From contig JAGRHK010000029.1 in assembly GCA_020444985.1 (NCBI GenBank), positions 1 through 9,905 on the forward strand: DNA of 9,905 nucleotides, given 5' to 3'. The notes under the pieces are model-generated. The model saw only the letters and a list, made by a program, of their open reading frames with translations, was not told where the DNA came from and ran no database searches. This document shows, piece after piece, positions 1-8,089 of the stretch; the stretch's first letter is position 1; each line of letters starts with the position of its first letter. Made by a program: the position numbers and the translations under genes. Source of the stretch: Candidatus Competibacteraceae bacterium (GTDB taxonomy: Bacteria; Pseudomonadota; Gammaproteobacteria; Competibacterales; Competibacteraceae).

Positions 1-1
1 T

Positions 2-1516
2 TTTTTCTGCGCCACCAAGGATCATGCCCGACGCATGGAAGCCATTTTCGACACGCTCTATCCGCAATACCACGGCGAATTGGCCAGAGTGCTGGTGTCC
101 GACGATCCGCGTGTTTACGGCAAAGGCGGCCTGCTTGATCAGTTCACCAATAACGATATGCCGCGTATTGCCATCAGCGTGGATATGCTCGATACCGGCA
201 TCGACGTGCGCGAAATCGTCAATCTGGTGTTCGCCAAGCCGGTGTATTCCTACACCAAGTTCTGGCAGATGGTCGGGCGCGGTACGCGGCTGCTGGAAAC
301 CAGCAAGCCCAAGCCCTGGTGTCTGGAGAAAGACGTGTTTCTGATTCTCGATTGCTGGGATAACTTCGAGTATTTCAAGCTCCATCCCAAAGGCAAGGAA
401 CTGAAGTCGCAATTGCCGCTACCGGTGCGGGTGGTGGGTCTGCGTTTGGACAAGATCGAAAAGGCTAAGGACAGCGGCCATGCGGATATCGCCGCGCGTG
501 AAATCGCCAAGCTGCGTTTGCAGATTGCAATCTTGCCCAAGAATTCGGTGGTGATCAAGGAAGCGGCTGCCGCGTTGGCGCCATTGGAAGATGAGAATTT
601 CTGGGTCAATCTCAGCCACGAGCGGCTGGAGTTTTTGCGGACCACGATCAAGCCGCTGTTCCGCACCGTGTCCGAAGCCGACTTTAAAGCCATGCGTTTC
701 GAGCGCGATCTGCTGGAATATGCGCTGGCGCTGTTGCACGAAGAGAAGGCGCAGGCCGAAACCCTCAAGGAAGGCATCGTTGCACAGATCGGTGAATTGC
801 CGCTTGCGGTGAGTTTTGTGCAGCAGGAAGAGGTGCTGATTCGTGCCGCGCAAAGCACTCATTACTGGGCCAAGGCCGACGAGGATGCTTTCGATGCGCT
901 GATCGCCAAGCTTGGCCCGCTGATGAAGTTTCGTGAGCAAAGCAGCGTTCAGGAGCAAATGCATCTGGATCTGGTGGATGTGCTGCATAAGAAGGAGTGG
1001 GTGGAATTCGGCCCGCAGCATGAGGCGGTGAGCATCAGCCGCTACCGCGAGATGGTGGAGGCGTTGATTGCCGAACTGACGGCGCACAATCCGGTATTGC
1101 AGAAGATTAAGAGCGGCGCGGTGGTGAGTAGCGAAGAGGCGCATCAATTGGCGGAATTGCTGCACGAAGAGCACCCGCACATCACCGAGGATCTGCTGCG
1201 GCAGGTCTACAAAAACCGCAGGGCGCGCCTCATCCAGTTCATTCGCCACATCCTGGACATTGAGGTATTGCAAAGCTTCCCCGATGAGGTCAGTGCCGCC
1301 TTTGCCCAATTCATCCGCGCCCACACTACGCTGAGCAGTCGGCAGATGGAGTTCCTGAATCTTTTGAAGAATTTCATCATCGAGCGCGAAAAAGTAGAGA
1401 AGAAAGACCTGATCAATGCCCCGTTTACGGTTATCCATCCGCAAGGCATCCGTGGCGTGTTCAGCCCGGCTGAAATCAACGAAATCCTACAGCTGACCGA
1501 ACGGTTGGCTGCCTGA
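2..1516 (+). CDS. hsdR: Type I restriction enzyme R subunit HsdR, C-terminal part (5' end outside window)
   Basis: Motor and cleavage subunit of a type I restriction-modification complex; HsdR uses ATP-driven translocation to bring about DNA cleavage. The frame is open through the window start, so only the C-terminal 504 residues are visible. The first visible residues (FCATKDHARRM) fit helicase motif IV. DMLDTGIDV (nt 182-208) fits motif V and QMVGRGTRL (nt 266-292) is motif VI with its arginine fingers, so this is the second RecA-like domain of an SF2 motor. The rest is a long, charged, mostly helical tail ending in FSPAEINEILQLTERLAA, which resembles the EcoEI-type HsdR C-terminal domain (from memory). 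The nuclease domain and Walker A/B motifs must lie upstream. The internal ATG at nt 35 is not a real start because homologous sequence continues before it. hsdM follows after 16 nt, as expected for an R-M-S operon. Confidence 0.93.
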   Translation, partial: FFCATKDHARRMEAIFDTLYPQYHGELARVLVSDDPRVYGKGGLLDQFTNNDMPRIAISVDMLDTGIDVREIVNLVFAKPVYSYTKFWQMVGRGTRLLETSKPKPWCLEKDVFLILDCWDNFEYFKLHPKGKELKSQLPLPVRVVGLRLDKIEKAKDSGHADIAAREIAKLRLQIAILPKNSVVIKEAAAALAPLEDENFWVNLSHERLEFLRTTIKPLFRTVSEADFKAMRFERDLLEYALALLHEEKAQAETLKEGIVAQIGELPLAVSFVQQEEVLIRAAQSTHYWAKADEDAFDALIAKLGPLMKFREQSSVQEQMHLDLVDVLHKKEWVEFGPQHEAVSISRYREMVEALIAELTAHNPVLQKIKSGAVVSSEEAHQLAELLHEEHPHITEDLLRQVYKNRRARLIQFIRHILDIEVLQSFPDEVSAAFAQFIRAHTTLSSRQMEFLNLLKNFIIEREKVEKKDLINAPFTVIHPQGIRGVFSPAEINEILQLTERLAA

Positions 1517-1532
1517 GAAAACAAGGCATCCC

Positions 1533-3197
1533 GTGTTACAGAACAACCCCGAACTCAAAAGCAAGATCGATCAGCTCTGGAACAAATTCTGGAGTGGCGG
1601 CATTAGCAATCCGCTCACCGCGATTGAGCAGATCACGTATCTGCTGTTCATGAAGCGGCTGGATGAGCTGGATCAGAAGCGGCAGGCCGATGCCGAGTTT
1701 ACTGGCGAGACCTACGCCTCCAAGTTTGAAGGCCGCTGGATTCCGCCGGAGGAGCGCAATTGGCCGGTGATGGAACAGCGCCCCATCGATAAGCGCAGTC
1801 TGCGTTGGAGTGAGTTCAAGCGCATGCAGGCCGAGGAGATGTTGCAGCATGTGCAGGGCAAGGTTTTTCCTTTTCTCAAAGATTTGAATGGCGTGGAGTC
1901 CAATTTCACCCATCACATGAAGAATGCGGTGTTCATCATTCCCAAACCGGCGTTGCTGGTGGAGGCGGTGAAGACCATTGATGAAATCTTCGCGGTAATG
2001 GAGAAGGATTCGCAGGAGAAAGGCCAAGCTTTTCAGGATATTCAGGGCGATGTCTATGAAATGCTGCTGTCCGAGATTGCCACTGCGGGCAAGAACGGTC
2101 AGTTCCGTACTCCGCGCCACATCATCAAGTTGATGGCGGAGTTGGTGCAGCCGCAGCTCGGTCACAAGATTGCCGATCCGGCTTGTGGTTCCGGGGGTTT
2201 TTTGCTCGGTGCGTATCAGTACATCGTCACCCAATTGGCGATCAAGGCGGGCACTACGAATCTCACACCGGATGAAGATGGCTTCAAACGCACTTCGGTT
2301 GCTGCGGCTCTGACCGAGAAAGCGCAGGCGATTCTGGCCAGTTCGCTGTGGGGTTATGACATCGATCAGACCATGGTGCGTTTGGGCTTGATGAATTTGA
2401 TGATGCACGGTATCGATGAGCCGCATATCGATTACAAGGACACTTTGAGCAAGAGCTATAACGAGGAAGCCGAGTACGACATCGTGATGGCGAATCCGCC
2501 CTTTACCGGCAGTATCGATAAGGGCGATATCAACGAGAATCTACAACTTGCCACCACCAAGACCGAGCTGCTGTTTGTCGAGAATATCTACCGCTTGCTG
2601 AAGAAAGGCGGCACCGCTTGTGTGATCGTGCCGCAGGGGGTGTTGTTCGGTTCCGGTGGCGCGTTCAAGAAGTTGCGGCAGTTGCTGGTGGAAAGCTGCG
2701 ATCTCAAAGCGGTGATCACCCTGCCCAGCGGTGTGTTCAAACCTTATGCCGGGGTCAGCACCGCTATTTTGTTGTTTACCAAGGTGTGGGGGCCGAAAGA
2801 GAAAGTGACTCAACCCGCCACCGAACACGTGTGGTTTTACGAGATGGCCAGCGATGGTTATTCGCTGGACGATAAGCGCACGAAGCAGGAAGGTTTTGGC
2901 GACCTGCAAGACATCATCGCCGAGTATCACGCCCGCAGTCCGGCCACCGACACCGACCGCACCGCGAAGTATTTTATGGTGCCGCGTGCCGAAATTGCGG
3001 ATGAGAAGAATAACTTTGATCTTTCGCTCTCCCGCTACAAAGAGGATGTGTTCGAGGAAGTGCAGTACGACGCGCCGGGCGTGATTCTGGATCGGTTGAT
3101 TCAGGCCGAGGTGGGCGATGTGGATGAGGCGGAACTGGCCAAGGTGCAGAGTGGGATTGTGCGTGAGTTGTTGGAGTTGAAGAGGATGGTGGGATGA
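1533..3197 (+). CDS. hsdM: Type I restriction-modification DNA methyltransferase HsdM
   Basis: N6-adenine methyltransferase subunit, using S-adenosylmethionine; with HsdS it forms the modification enzyme and with HsdR the restriction complex. It has 554 residues, at the long end for HsdM. The N-terminus (ELKSKIDQLWNKFWSGG, then ITYLLFMKRLDELD) is the typical helical HsdM_N domain. The SAM-binding motif I is DPACGSGGF at residues 215-223 and the catalytic motif is NPPF at residues 321-324, so the active site looks intact. The start is GTG, chosen because family similarity begins at once and an AAGG lies six bases upstream (1523-1526). The last codons overlap hsdS by four bases (ATGA), indicating translational coupling. 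The coding strand is G-rich, like hsdR and unlike the genes after mid-hsdS. Confidence 0.96.
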   Translation: MLQNNPELKSKIDQLWNKFWSGGISNPLTAIEQITYLLFMKRLDELDQKRQADAEFTGETYASKFEGRWIPPEERNWPVMEQRPIDKRSLRWSEFKRMQAEEMLQHVQGKVFPFLKDLNGVESNFTHHMKNAVFIIPKPALLVEAVKTIDEIFAVMEKDSQEKGQAFQDIQGDVYEMLLSEIATAGKNGQFRTPRHIIKLMAELVQPQLGHKIADPACGSGGFLLGAYQYIVTQLAIKAGTTNLTPDEDGFKRTSVAAALTEKAQAILASSLWGYDIDQTMVRLGLMNLMMHGIDEPHIDYKDTLSKSYNEEAEYDIVMANPPFTGSIDKGDINENLQLATTKTELLFVENIYRLLKKGGTACVIVPQGVLFGSGGAFKKLRQLLVESCDLKAVITLPSGVFKPYAGVSTAILLFTKVWGPKEKVTQPATEHVWFYEMASDGYSLDDKRTKQEGFGDLQDIIAEYHARSPATDTDRTAKYFMVPRAEIADEKNNFDLSLSRYKEDVFEEVQYDAPGVILDRLIQAEVGDVDEAELAKVQSGIVRELLELKRMVG

Positions 3198-4768
3198 GCA
3201 CGCTTAAATCCCTCCGAGAGCTAGTCACCTTTAGGGGTGGTGGAACTCCATCAAAACAAGTTCCTGAATATTGGAATGGCGGAATTCCTTGGGCAAGCGT
3301 CAAAGACTTCACTTCGACGTTACTGTCTGAAACTCAAGATTTCATTAGCCAAGAAGGACTGAGGAATAGCTCAGCGAATCTCATTCCAAAAGGTCATGTC
3401 ATTATCCCCACGAGAATGTCCTTGGGAAAAGCAGCTATTAACACCGTGGATTTGGCAATAAATCAAGATTTGCGGGCGCTTGTTCCAAAAGTGCCATTGA
3501 ATACGGAATTCCTACTACATGCAGTTTTGTCATTGAAGGATGAGATCATCAAAAAGGGATCTGGTGCTACGGTCAAGGGTATTACCCAAGAAGAGTTGTA
3601 CAAACTTGAGATTGCCCTCCCACCTCTCAACGACCAAATCCGCATTGCCCATTTGCTCGGCAAAGTGGAAGGGCTGATCGCCCAGCGCAAACAACACCTG
3701 CAACAACTCGACGACCTGCTCAAAAGCGTGTTTCTGGAGATGTTTGGTGATCCGGTGCGGAATGAGAGGGGGTGGGATATTCATCCATTGGGTTCTATTG
3801 GTGATGTACAAGGAGGTTTGCAGGTAACCACGAAGCGCAACGACTATGAAATGGATGCTCCTTATCTCAGGGTAGCCAACGTTTATCGTGACAGACTCAA
3901 TCTGAGTGAAATCAAGCGGATTGGCGTAACTCCAGCAGAGCTAAATCGTGTTCGTTTGAAAACAGGTGACTTATTAATTGTTGAGGGACATGGTAATCCA
4001 GAGGAAGTTGGTCGATCTGCGGTATGGGATGGATCAATCGAAAACTGTGTTCATCAGAACCATTTGATTCGTGTTCGAGTTGATTTATCGCAAATGACAC
4101 CTCTTTACGCCAGTTTCTTTATCAATTCTCCTGGCGGGAGGCAGCAAATGTTTCGATCTGGCAAAACTACTTCTGGACTAAACACCATAAGTAGCAAAAA
4201 TGTTAAGGAAACTATGGTGGCGGTTCCACCGCTTGGATTTCAAAATGAATTTGGTGCCATCGTCGAAAAAGTCGAAGCCCTCAAATCCCGCTACCAACAA
4301 AGTCTCACCGACCTCGAATCCCTCTACGGCGCACTAAGCCAGCAGGCATTCAAAGGCGAGCTGGATCTATCGCGTGTGCCCATGCCGGACACACAAGCTC
4401 AGGAAGAGAAAGTTGTAGCAGCAGAACCCTTGCACACGCCCGTCGAGAAAGGTTTGGCTATCAACCTGCCTGACACGGGTAACCTACGGGCTGCACTTGA
4501 GAGCGTGGAGACGCGCAAAGATTTGATCTTGCAATGGCTGGATGCCTATCGCGGTCAACTGCACAGCAAACCGTTTTCGGTGCAGCACTTCATCACAGCG
4601 GTACAAACCCGGTTGGCGGAACTGCACGCGGACGACGACATCGATCTTGGCCCCAACCACTACGAGCACATCAAAAGCTGGGTCTGCGAAGCGCTCACCG
4701 TTGGCACGCTGACGCAAGCGCTGGACGACGTGGGCAACCGCATCGAACTCAAAGCCGCGCAGGCATGA
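3194..4768 (+). CDS. hsdS: Type I restriction-modification specificity subunit HsdS with C-terminal extension
   Basis: Specificity subunit that reads the bipartite target for methylation and restriction. It has 524 residues, longer than the usual 400-460. The layout is TRD1 (about 1-143), conserved helical spacer CR1 (about 144-190, starting PPLNDQIRIAHLLGKVEG and ending LEMFGDPVRNERGW), TRD2 (about 195-346), second spacer CR2 (about 347-395, PPLGFQNEFGAIVEKVEAL to FKGELDLSRV), and then about 130 residues not expected in a standard HsdS. The extension has a polar linker (396-420) and a probably helical domain (425-515). The start overlaps the hsdM stop (ATGA) and the stop overlaps the ATPase start in the same way. 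The TRDs are AT-richer than CR1: hand counts of 60-base blocks give 27/60 and 26/60 G+C in TRD1 and TRD2 against 34/60 in CR1. This fits TRD exchange. The recognised DNA sequence cannot be predicted by eye. Confidence 0.94.
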   Translation: MSTLKSLRELVTFRGGGTPSKQVPEYWNGGIPWASVKDFTSTLLSETQDFISQEGLRNSSANLIPKGHVIIPTRMSLGKAAINTVDLAINQDLRALVPKVPLNTEFLLHAVLSLKDEIIKKGSGATVKGITQEELYKLEIALPPLNDQIRIAHLLGKVEGLIAQRKQHLQQLDDLLKSVFLEMFGDPVRNERGWDIHPLGSIGDVQGGLQVTTKRNDYEMDAPYLRVANVYRDRLNLSEIKRIGVTPAELNRVRLKTGDLLIVEGHGNPEEVGRSAVWDGSIENCVHQNHLIRVRVDLSQMTPLYASFFINSPGGRQQMFRSGKTTSGLNTISSKNVKETMVAVPPLGFQNEFGAIVEKVEALKSRYQQSLTDLESLYGALSQQAFKGELDLSRVPMPDTQAQEEKVVAAEPLHTPVEKGLAINLPDTGNLRAALESVETRKDLILQWLDAYRGQLHSKPFSVQHFITAVQTRLAELHADDDIDLGPNHYEHIKSWVCEALTVGTLTQALDDVGNRIELKAAQA

Positions 4769-6498
4769 AACTGCTACGCCTCAAAATCACCGACCCGGCA
4801 GGCTTTCGCAGCTTGCCCTGTGATTTTGAACATCACTTCCGCACTGAATGGAGCTTGCAGGAAGAAAAGGCCAAAAACGAAGGCTTTGCCCCTTTCGTCT
4901 GCGCCGGTCCCAACGGCAGCGGCAAATCCAACCTGCTCGAAGCGCTGGCAGCGATCTTCTACCAACTGGAAATCCAGCGCGTGCGCCGCAGCTTCTTGCC
5001 GGAAGTACTGCAAAACGAAGCGCTGGACTTTTCACCCACCGCCTTTGAGCTGGATTACCTGATCCGTGTGCCTGCACAGTACCGCAGCCCCGACAGCCCG
5101 AAATGGGCACAAGTCAGCGTGCGGAAAAATACCGGCGAATCGGTGCGCCTTCTCTGGGAAAACCAAGAAGTTTCCAAGGGCAGCCACGCCGATATCCTGC
5201 TACCGCAATACGTGCTGGGCTACTCATCCGGCGAAAACGAAATCCTCAGCCTGCCCTTCTTCAAAATGCGCTTTATCCAGTTCGACGAATACTGGAACGC
5301 ACTGACCCAGCAACTGCCATACCCTGGCCGCCCAGACACGCGACTTGCCTACCTCGACAATGGTTTCAGCCAAGCCATCCTGCTGTGCAACCTGCTGTTC
5401 CAAGACGAAGCCACCTTGCAGCCCTTCCGTGACGAGGTAGGCATCGGAGAACTCAAAGAATTTCGCATCATCCTCCGGCGCAGTATTCCCATGACACGCC
5501 AACAGGTAGCGGCGCTCACTGCTGGCGAACCGGAAGATTTCTTTGAAGGCAACGCTGCAATTACGCCTGACCCGGAAACCGATACAACCCGTCTCCACCT
5601 GCTCCAAGGACTGGAAGGCGACGAACGGACTTCCATCATCGAAAAGCTCAAGCGTTGCGCCACGCTGTATTTTCACGATGAAGCCACCGACACCTTAATC
5701 CTCGATTACTGGGTCAACGACCAGACCAAGAAAGCCTTCCGCGCCAATTTCGATAATTCCGCCTTGGCCTTGTTCCAAGCGCTGCAAGTCCTGCTCACAC
5801 TCAATCTGTACGCGGTCAGCGACGCCCTCAAAGCGGATCTCTATACCTCAACCAGCCACTATGTCAGCGAAACGGTGCCAACCCTCGCATCCGATGCGCG
5901 CATCATGCGCTTCAAGAATTTCTACTTTAAAAAGAAAGGGGTGGAGGAAGCAATGCTCCTCAAAGAGCTGTCGGATGGCGAACACCAATTGCTGCACAGC
6001 TTGGGCTTATGCCTGCTGTTCCGCGACACCAACAGCCTATTTCTGCTGGACGAACCAGAAACCCACTTCAACCCGGTGTGGCGGGCCAGCTTCATCAGCC
6101 GCTTGGATCGCTGCCTGGGTGGCGAAACGGACAAGCAAGCCGAAATGCTCATCACCACCCACTCACCGTTTCTGATTTCCGACAGCACCCCGGACAAAGT
6201 ACTGCTATTTGCCAAGGACGAGGCGAGCGGCGCAGTGCAGATCAGTCGCCCCGACTACAACACCCTGGGCGCATCGATCAACAAAATCACCATGCTCAGC
6301 TTTGGCAAGCGCGAAACCGTCGGCGGACGTGCCGAAGCGATTCTGAACGACATTCGTAAGCGCTTCGAGCAAGGTGAAAATCCAAAGGACTTGATCGACG
6401 AACTGGATCGCCGACTGGGCGACTCGGTGGAAAAAGTGCTGCTAGTCAACACCCTGCTGAACAGCGACCCCCAGGCCAATGCGGAAGGGCGGGACTAA
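4765..6498 (+). CDS. Restriction-associated AAA/ABC-type ATPase (PtuA-like)
   Basis: A 577-residue SMC/ABC-like ATPase. Walker A is GPNGSGKS at residues 48-55, a signature-like SDGEHQ is at 403-408, Walker B FLLDEPE ends with D429-E430, and a switch histidine is in ITTHSPF (H466). All the parts for ATP hydrolysis are therefore present, in the order of the OLD/RecF/PtuA class. No TOPRIM nuclease domain is evident after the H-loop, which argues against an OLD or GajA nuclease. The residues between the Walker motifs are probably the insertion and coiled region. The start is the ATG overlapping the hsdS stop (ATGA); a longer reading to an ATG at 4534 would add 77 residues of low-complexity R/A/G-rich sequence that is merely hsdS read in another frame. 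The gene overlaps the HNH gene by one base (TAATG). Such ATPases recur beside type I R-M genes. An ATP-controlled sensor or activator for the HNH nuclease is inferred from the Septu parallel, not seen. Confidence 0.88.
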   Translation: MKLLRLKITDPAGFRSLPCDFEHHFRTEWSLQEEKAKNEGFAPFVCAGPNGSGKSNLLEALAAIFYQLEIQRVRRSFLPEVLQNEALDFSPTAFELDYLIRVPAQYRSPDSPKWAQVSVRKNTGESVRLLWENQEVSKGSHADILLPQYVLGYSSGENEILSLPFFKMRFIQFDEYWNALTQQLPYPGRPDTRLAYLDNGFSQAILLCNLLFQDEATLQPFRDEVGIGELKEFRIILRRSIPMTRQQVAALTAGEPEDFFEGNAAITPDPETDTTRLHLLQGLEGDERTSIIEKLKRCATLYFHDEATDTLILDYWVNDQTKKAFRANFDNSALALFQALQVLLTLNLYAVSDALKADLYTSTSHYVSETVPTLASDARIMRFKNFYFKKKGVEEAMLLKELSDGEHQLLHSLGLCLLFRDTNSLFLLDEPETHFNPVWRASFISRLDRCLGGETDKQAEMLITTHSPFLISDSTPDKVLLFAKDEASGAVQISRPDYNTLGASINKITMLSFGKRETVGGRAEAILNDIRKRFEQGENPKDLIDELDRRLGDSVEKVLLVNTLLNSDPQANAEGRD

Positions 6499-7607
6499 TG
6501 CTGTTTGCCTACACCTATGTGCAACACAAGATGGAGAAGATGCAGCAGTTCATCGACTTCCTCTTTTTTGAAGTGTGGTGTAAGGCGCCCGGTGCAGGTC
6601 CGTTTGGCATGCATCTGTTCAACGGCAACCCCGAGCTGAAAGCGGTGGTGACCGCCTTTCACTACTCCGATGCCAAAGGTGCGGACTTCTTCAACGGCCA
6701 TGTGCAGCACATCTACACCTTGTTCGCCAACCTGCAACCGGCCCAGATCGCGCAACTGCAAAACTGGTATCGCGGCAATAACGATCTGGAAAAGGTATGC
6801 GCAAACAACCCGGCAGCGCAGCTCGTCCGTTACGCCGAACTCCAAGCGCAGCATCCAACGCTACACGATGAGCTAGCCCATTTTTTCAAGGGCTTGTACG
6901 ACCATTCCCTGCTTGGCCTGAAAGCGCTCAGGGAGGTGATTGGTGAAATCGACGACCACTACACCAGCTTTGCGCAGGCGAACCGCTTGGGCAAATGCCC
7001 ATTCTGCGGCTTGAATGACCTGCTCGGTGCATACCACAGTAAACGGGAAGCCTACGACCACTACCTGCCCAAAGCGCTGTACCCGTTCAACACCATCAAC
7101 TTCCGCAACTTGGTGCCGACTTGCCACCACTGCAACAGCAGCTACAAAGGCAGCAAGAACCCGGCGCGCACATTCAAAGACCCTTGCGGAGTACAGGCAC
7201 GGCGCAAGCTGTTTTATCCCTTCGCAACCCAAGCCTGGCGCATTGAGCTTCGGGTAAAGCTATCCCATACCGATCACAAAAACCTCAAGCCCAATGACAT
7301 CGATTTATCCTTCGGTCCCCCTGCATTGGCCGAAGAAATCTGCACCTGGAACGATGTATACGGCATTGAGGAGCGCTACCGAGCGAAACTCTGTGATAGC
7401 GATGCCAAAGCCTGGATCGTGGAAGTATTGGATGAATGGCGATGGCATACCGAATCGGGAGGTACGGATGGCAAGACGCCGGAGAAGTATTTACGCGGCA
7501 TCCAGCGCCACACAAAGCAAGCGCCTTATGCCAACAGCAATTTTCTAAAACACGGCTTTCTGCAAGCGTGTGATGCTGCTGGGATGTTTGCTGATCAGCA
7601 CGCTTGA
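6498..7607 (+). CDS. HNH endonuclease family protein (PtuB-like partner of the ATPase)
   Basis: A 369-residue protein with an HNH/McrA-type nuclease core in the middle. A first zinc knuckle CPFC lies at 167-170, the catalytic stretch is YDHYLPK (D187, H188), the later Asn is N204 in FRNLVPTC, and the second knuckle is C209-x-x-C212 followed by N213 and a lysine (K217). The pattern DHYLPK then NLVPTCHHCN is what PtuB-like and other HNH effectors show, so metal-dependent DNA or RNA cleavage is likely. Residues 1-160 form a mainly helical domain and 240-369 another; I do not recognise either. Its ATG shares one base with the ATPase stop (TAATG), so the two proteins are probably made in coupled amounts and may form a complex. 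It is longer than typical PtuB proteins. It is the last gene of the defence operon; no clear terminator follows. Confidence 0.85.
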   Translation: MLFAYTYVQHKMEKMQQFIDFLFFEVWCKAPGAGPFGMHLFNGNPELKAVVTAFHYSDAKGADFFNGHVQHIYTLFANLQPAQIAQLQNWYRGNNDLEKVCANNPAAQLVRYAELQAQHPTLHDELAHFFKGLYDHSLLGLKALREVIGEIDDHYTSFAQANRLGKCPFCGLNDLLGAYHSKREAYDHYLPKALYPFNTINFRNLVPTCHHCNSSYKGSKNPARTFKDPCGVQARRKLFYPFATQAWRIELRVKLSHTDHKNLKPNDIDLSFGPPALAEEICTWNDVYGIEERYRAKLCDSDAKAWIVEVLDEWRWHTESGGTDGKTPEKYLRGIQRHTKQAPYANSNFLKHGFLQACDAAGMFADQHA

Positions 7608-7749
7608 AACCATCTCCACGACTGAGCGCGAAAGCCGCTTTGTACTCTGCAATGGCATATTCTTTCTGAAACTAAATGGATCGCTAAGCTATCTAATAGG
7701 CCTGATAGTGTGTAAAATTTAAACAGTTGTATTTTTTATGTGAAGCCAT
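7608..7749. other. Intergenic region between the defence operon and the small-protein gene
   Basis: There is no coding sequence here. The second half is AT-rich, with TGTGTAAAATTTAAAC around 7709-7724 that could include a -10 element, but no convincing -35 at the right distance and no clear sigma-54 or sigma-28 site were seen. No strong hairpin followed by a T tract was found after the HNH gene. A promoter for the next gene is likely by position only. Confidence 0.3.
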
Positions 7750-7755
7750 AAGGAG
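7750..7755 (+). promoter_or_regulatory. Ribosome-binding site AAGGAG deciding the start of the 93-aa protein
   Basis: AAGGAG lies 7 bases before the ATG at 7763 and 4 bases before the ATG at 7760. The spacing favours 7763. Both exclude a TTG start at 7727 that would add 11 residues. Confidence 0.7.
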
Positions 7756-7762
7756 ACCCATG

Positions 7763-8044
7763 ATGATCACCGACAGCACTACCGTCAGTTTCAATGCGTG
7801 GACAGCCAGCAGGATGGGCATTCAGGTTGGGACTAATTTGATGGATCAAAGCGCGCAAACAATCGCTCATCAATCCGTGGCAACGACCGAATCCTCGGGA
7901 AATGCCTCGTTGCCTGCTTCCGACAGCGACCTGACAGACGCCATGGTTCAGCAAGCAGTCGGGCTTTATCAGGTAAAGGCTAGCGTTAAAGGCATTGAAA
8001 TCGCCAATAAAGCCCTGGAAAGTTTATTCAAAATTACGGCCTGA
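7763..8044 (+). CDS. Small protein resembling a miniature flagellar rod/hook protein
   Basis: A 93-residue protein with a strong Shine-Dalgarno site. There is no signal peptide or membrane segment. The N-terminal part (SFNAWTASRMGIQVGTNLMD, then QSAQTIA) looks like the N-terminal helix of flagellar rod, hook and axial proteins. The middle is short, Ser/Thr/Ala-rich and probably disordered. The C-terminal part (LTDAMVQQAVGLYQVKASVK and on through ANKALESLFKI) looks like the flagellar basal-body rod C-terminal helix, which usually ends in an ANxxLxxL-type pattern. This is a by-eye resemblance, not a search result, so the function is unproven. No flagellar genes lie next to it; its neighbours are a TPR protein and a MaoC-like protein. 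It could be an unrelated secreted or coiled-coil protein. The 147 bases between its stop and the TPR gene hold a possible sORF. Confidence 0.75.
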   Translation: MITDSTTVSFNAWTASRMGIQVGTNLMDQSAQTIAHQSVATTESSGNASLPASDSDLTDAMVQQAVGLYQVKASVKGIEIANKALESLFKITA

Positions 8045-8089
8045 ACGGCGAACGCGCAGCATCAATCTCAATAAAAAAGGACAGGGCTA

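Noticed and set aside
250..1444. Long open frames on the opposite strand of hsdR
   Set aside because: They are antisense shadows of hsdR's codon bias; the sense frame has clear helicase motifs and the antisense products show no known features.
35..1516. Internal ATG at 35 as the start of a complete 493-aa protein
   Set aside because: The reading frame and HsdR homology (FCATKDHA, motif IV) continue upstream to the window edge, so the gene is truncated by the window.
4534..4764. Upstream in-frame extension of the ATPase inside hsdS
   Set aside because: Its 77 residues are out-of-frame translation of hsdS without family character. The ATG at 4765 overlaps the hsdS stop in the same ATGA manner as the hsdM/hsdS junction.
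5224..5676. 150-codon minus-strand frame inside the ATPase gene
   Set aside because: It is an antisense shadow of the ATPase gene with no recognisable domain.
4765..7607. Reading the ATPase/HNH pair as a Gabija or OLD system
   Set aside because: No TOPRIM domain is visible after the ATPase H-loop, and the partner is an HNH nuclease rather than a UvrD-like helicase.
7640..7730. Possible sigma-54 or sigma-28 promoter before the rod-like gene
   Set aside because: TGGCATATTCTTTCT lacks the GC at the required -12 position, and TAAA at 7713 has no GCCGATAA partner at the right spacing.
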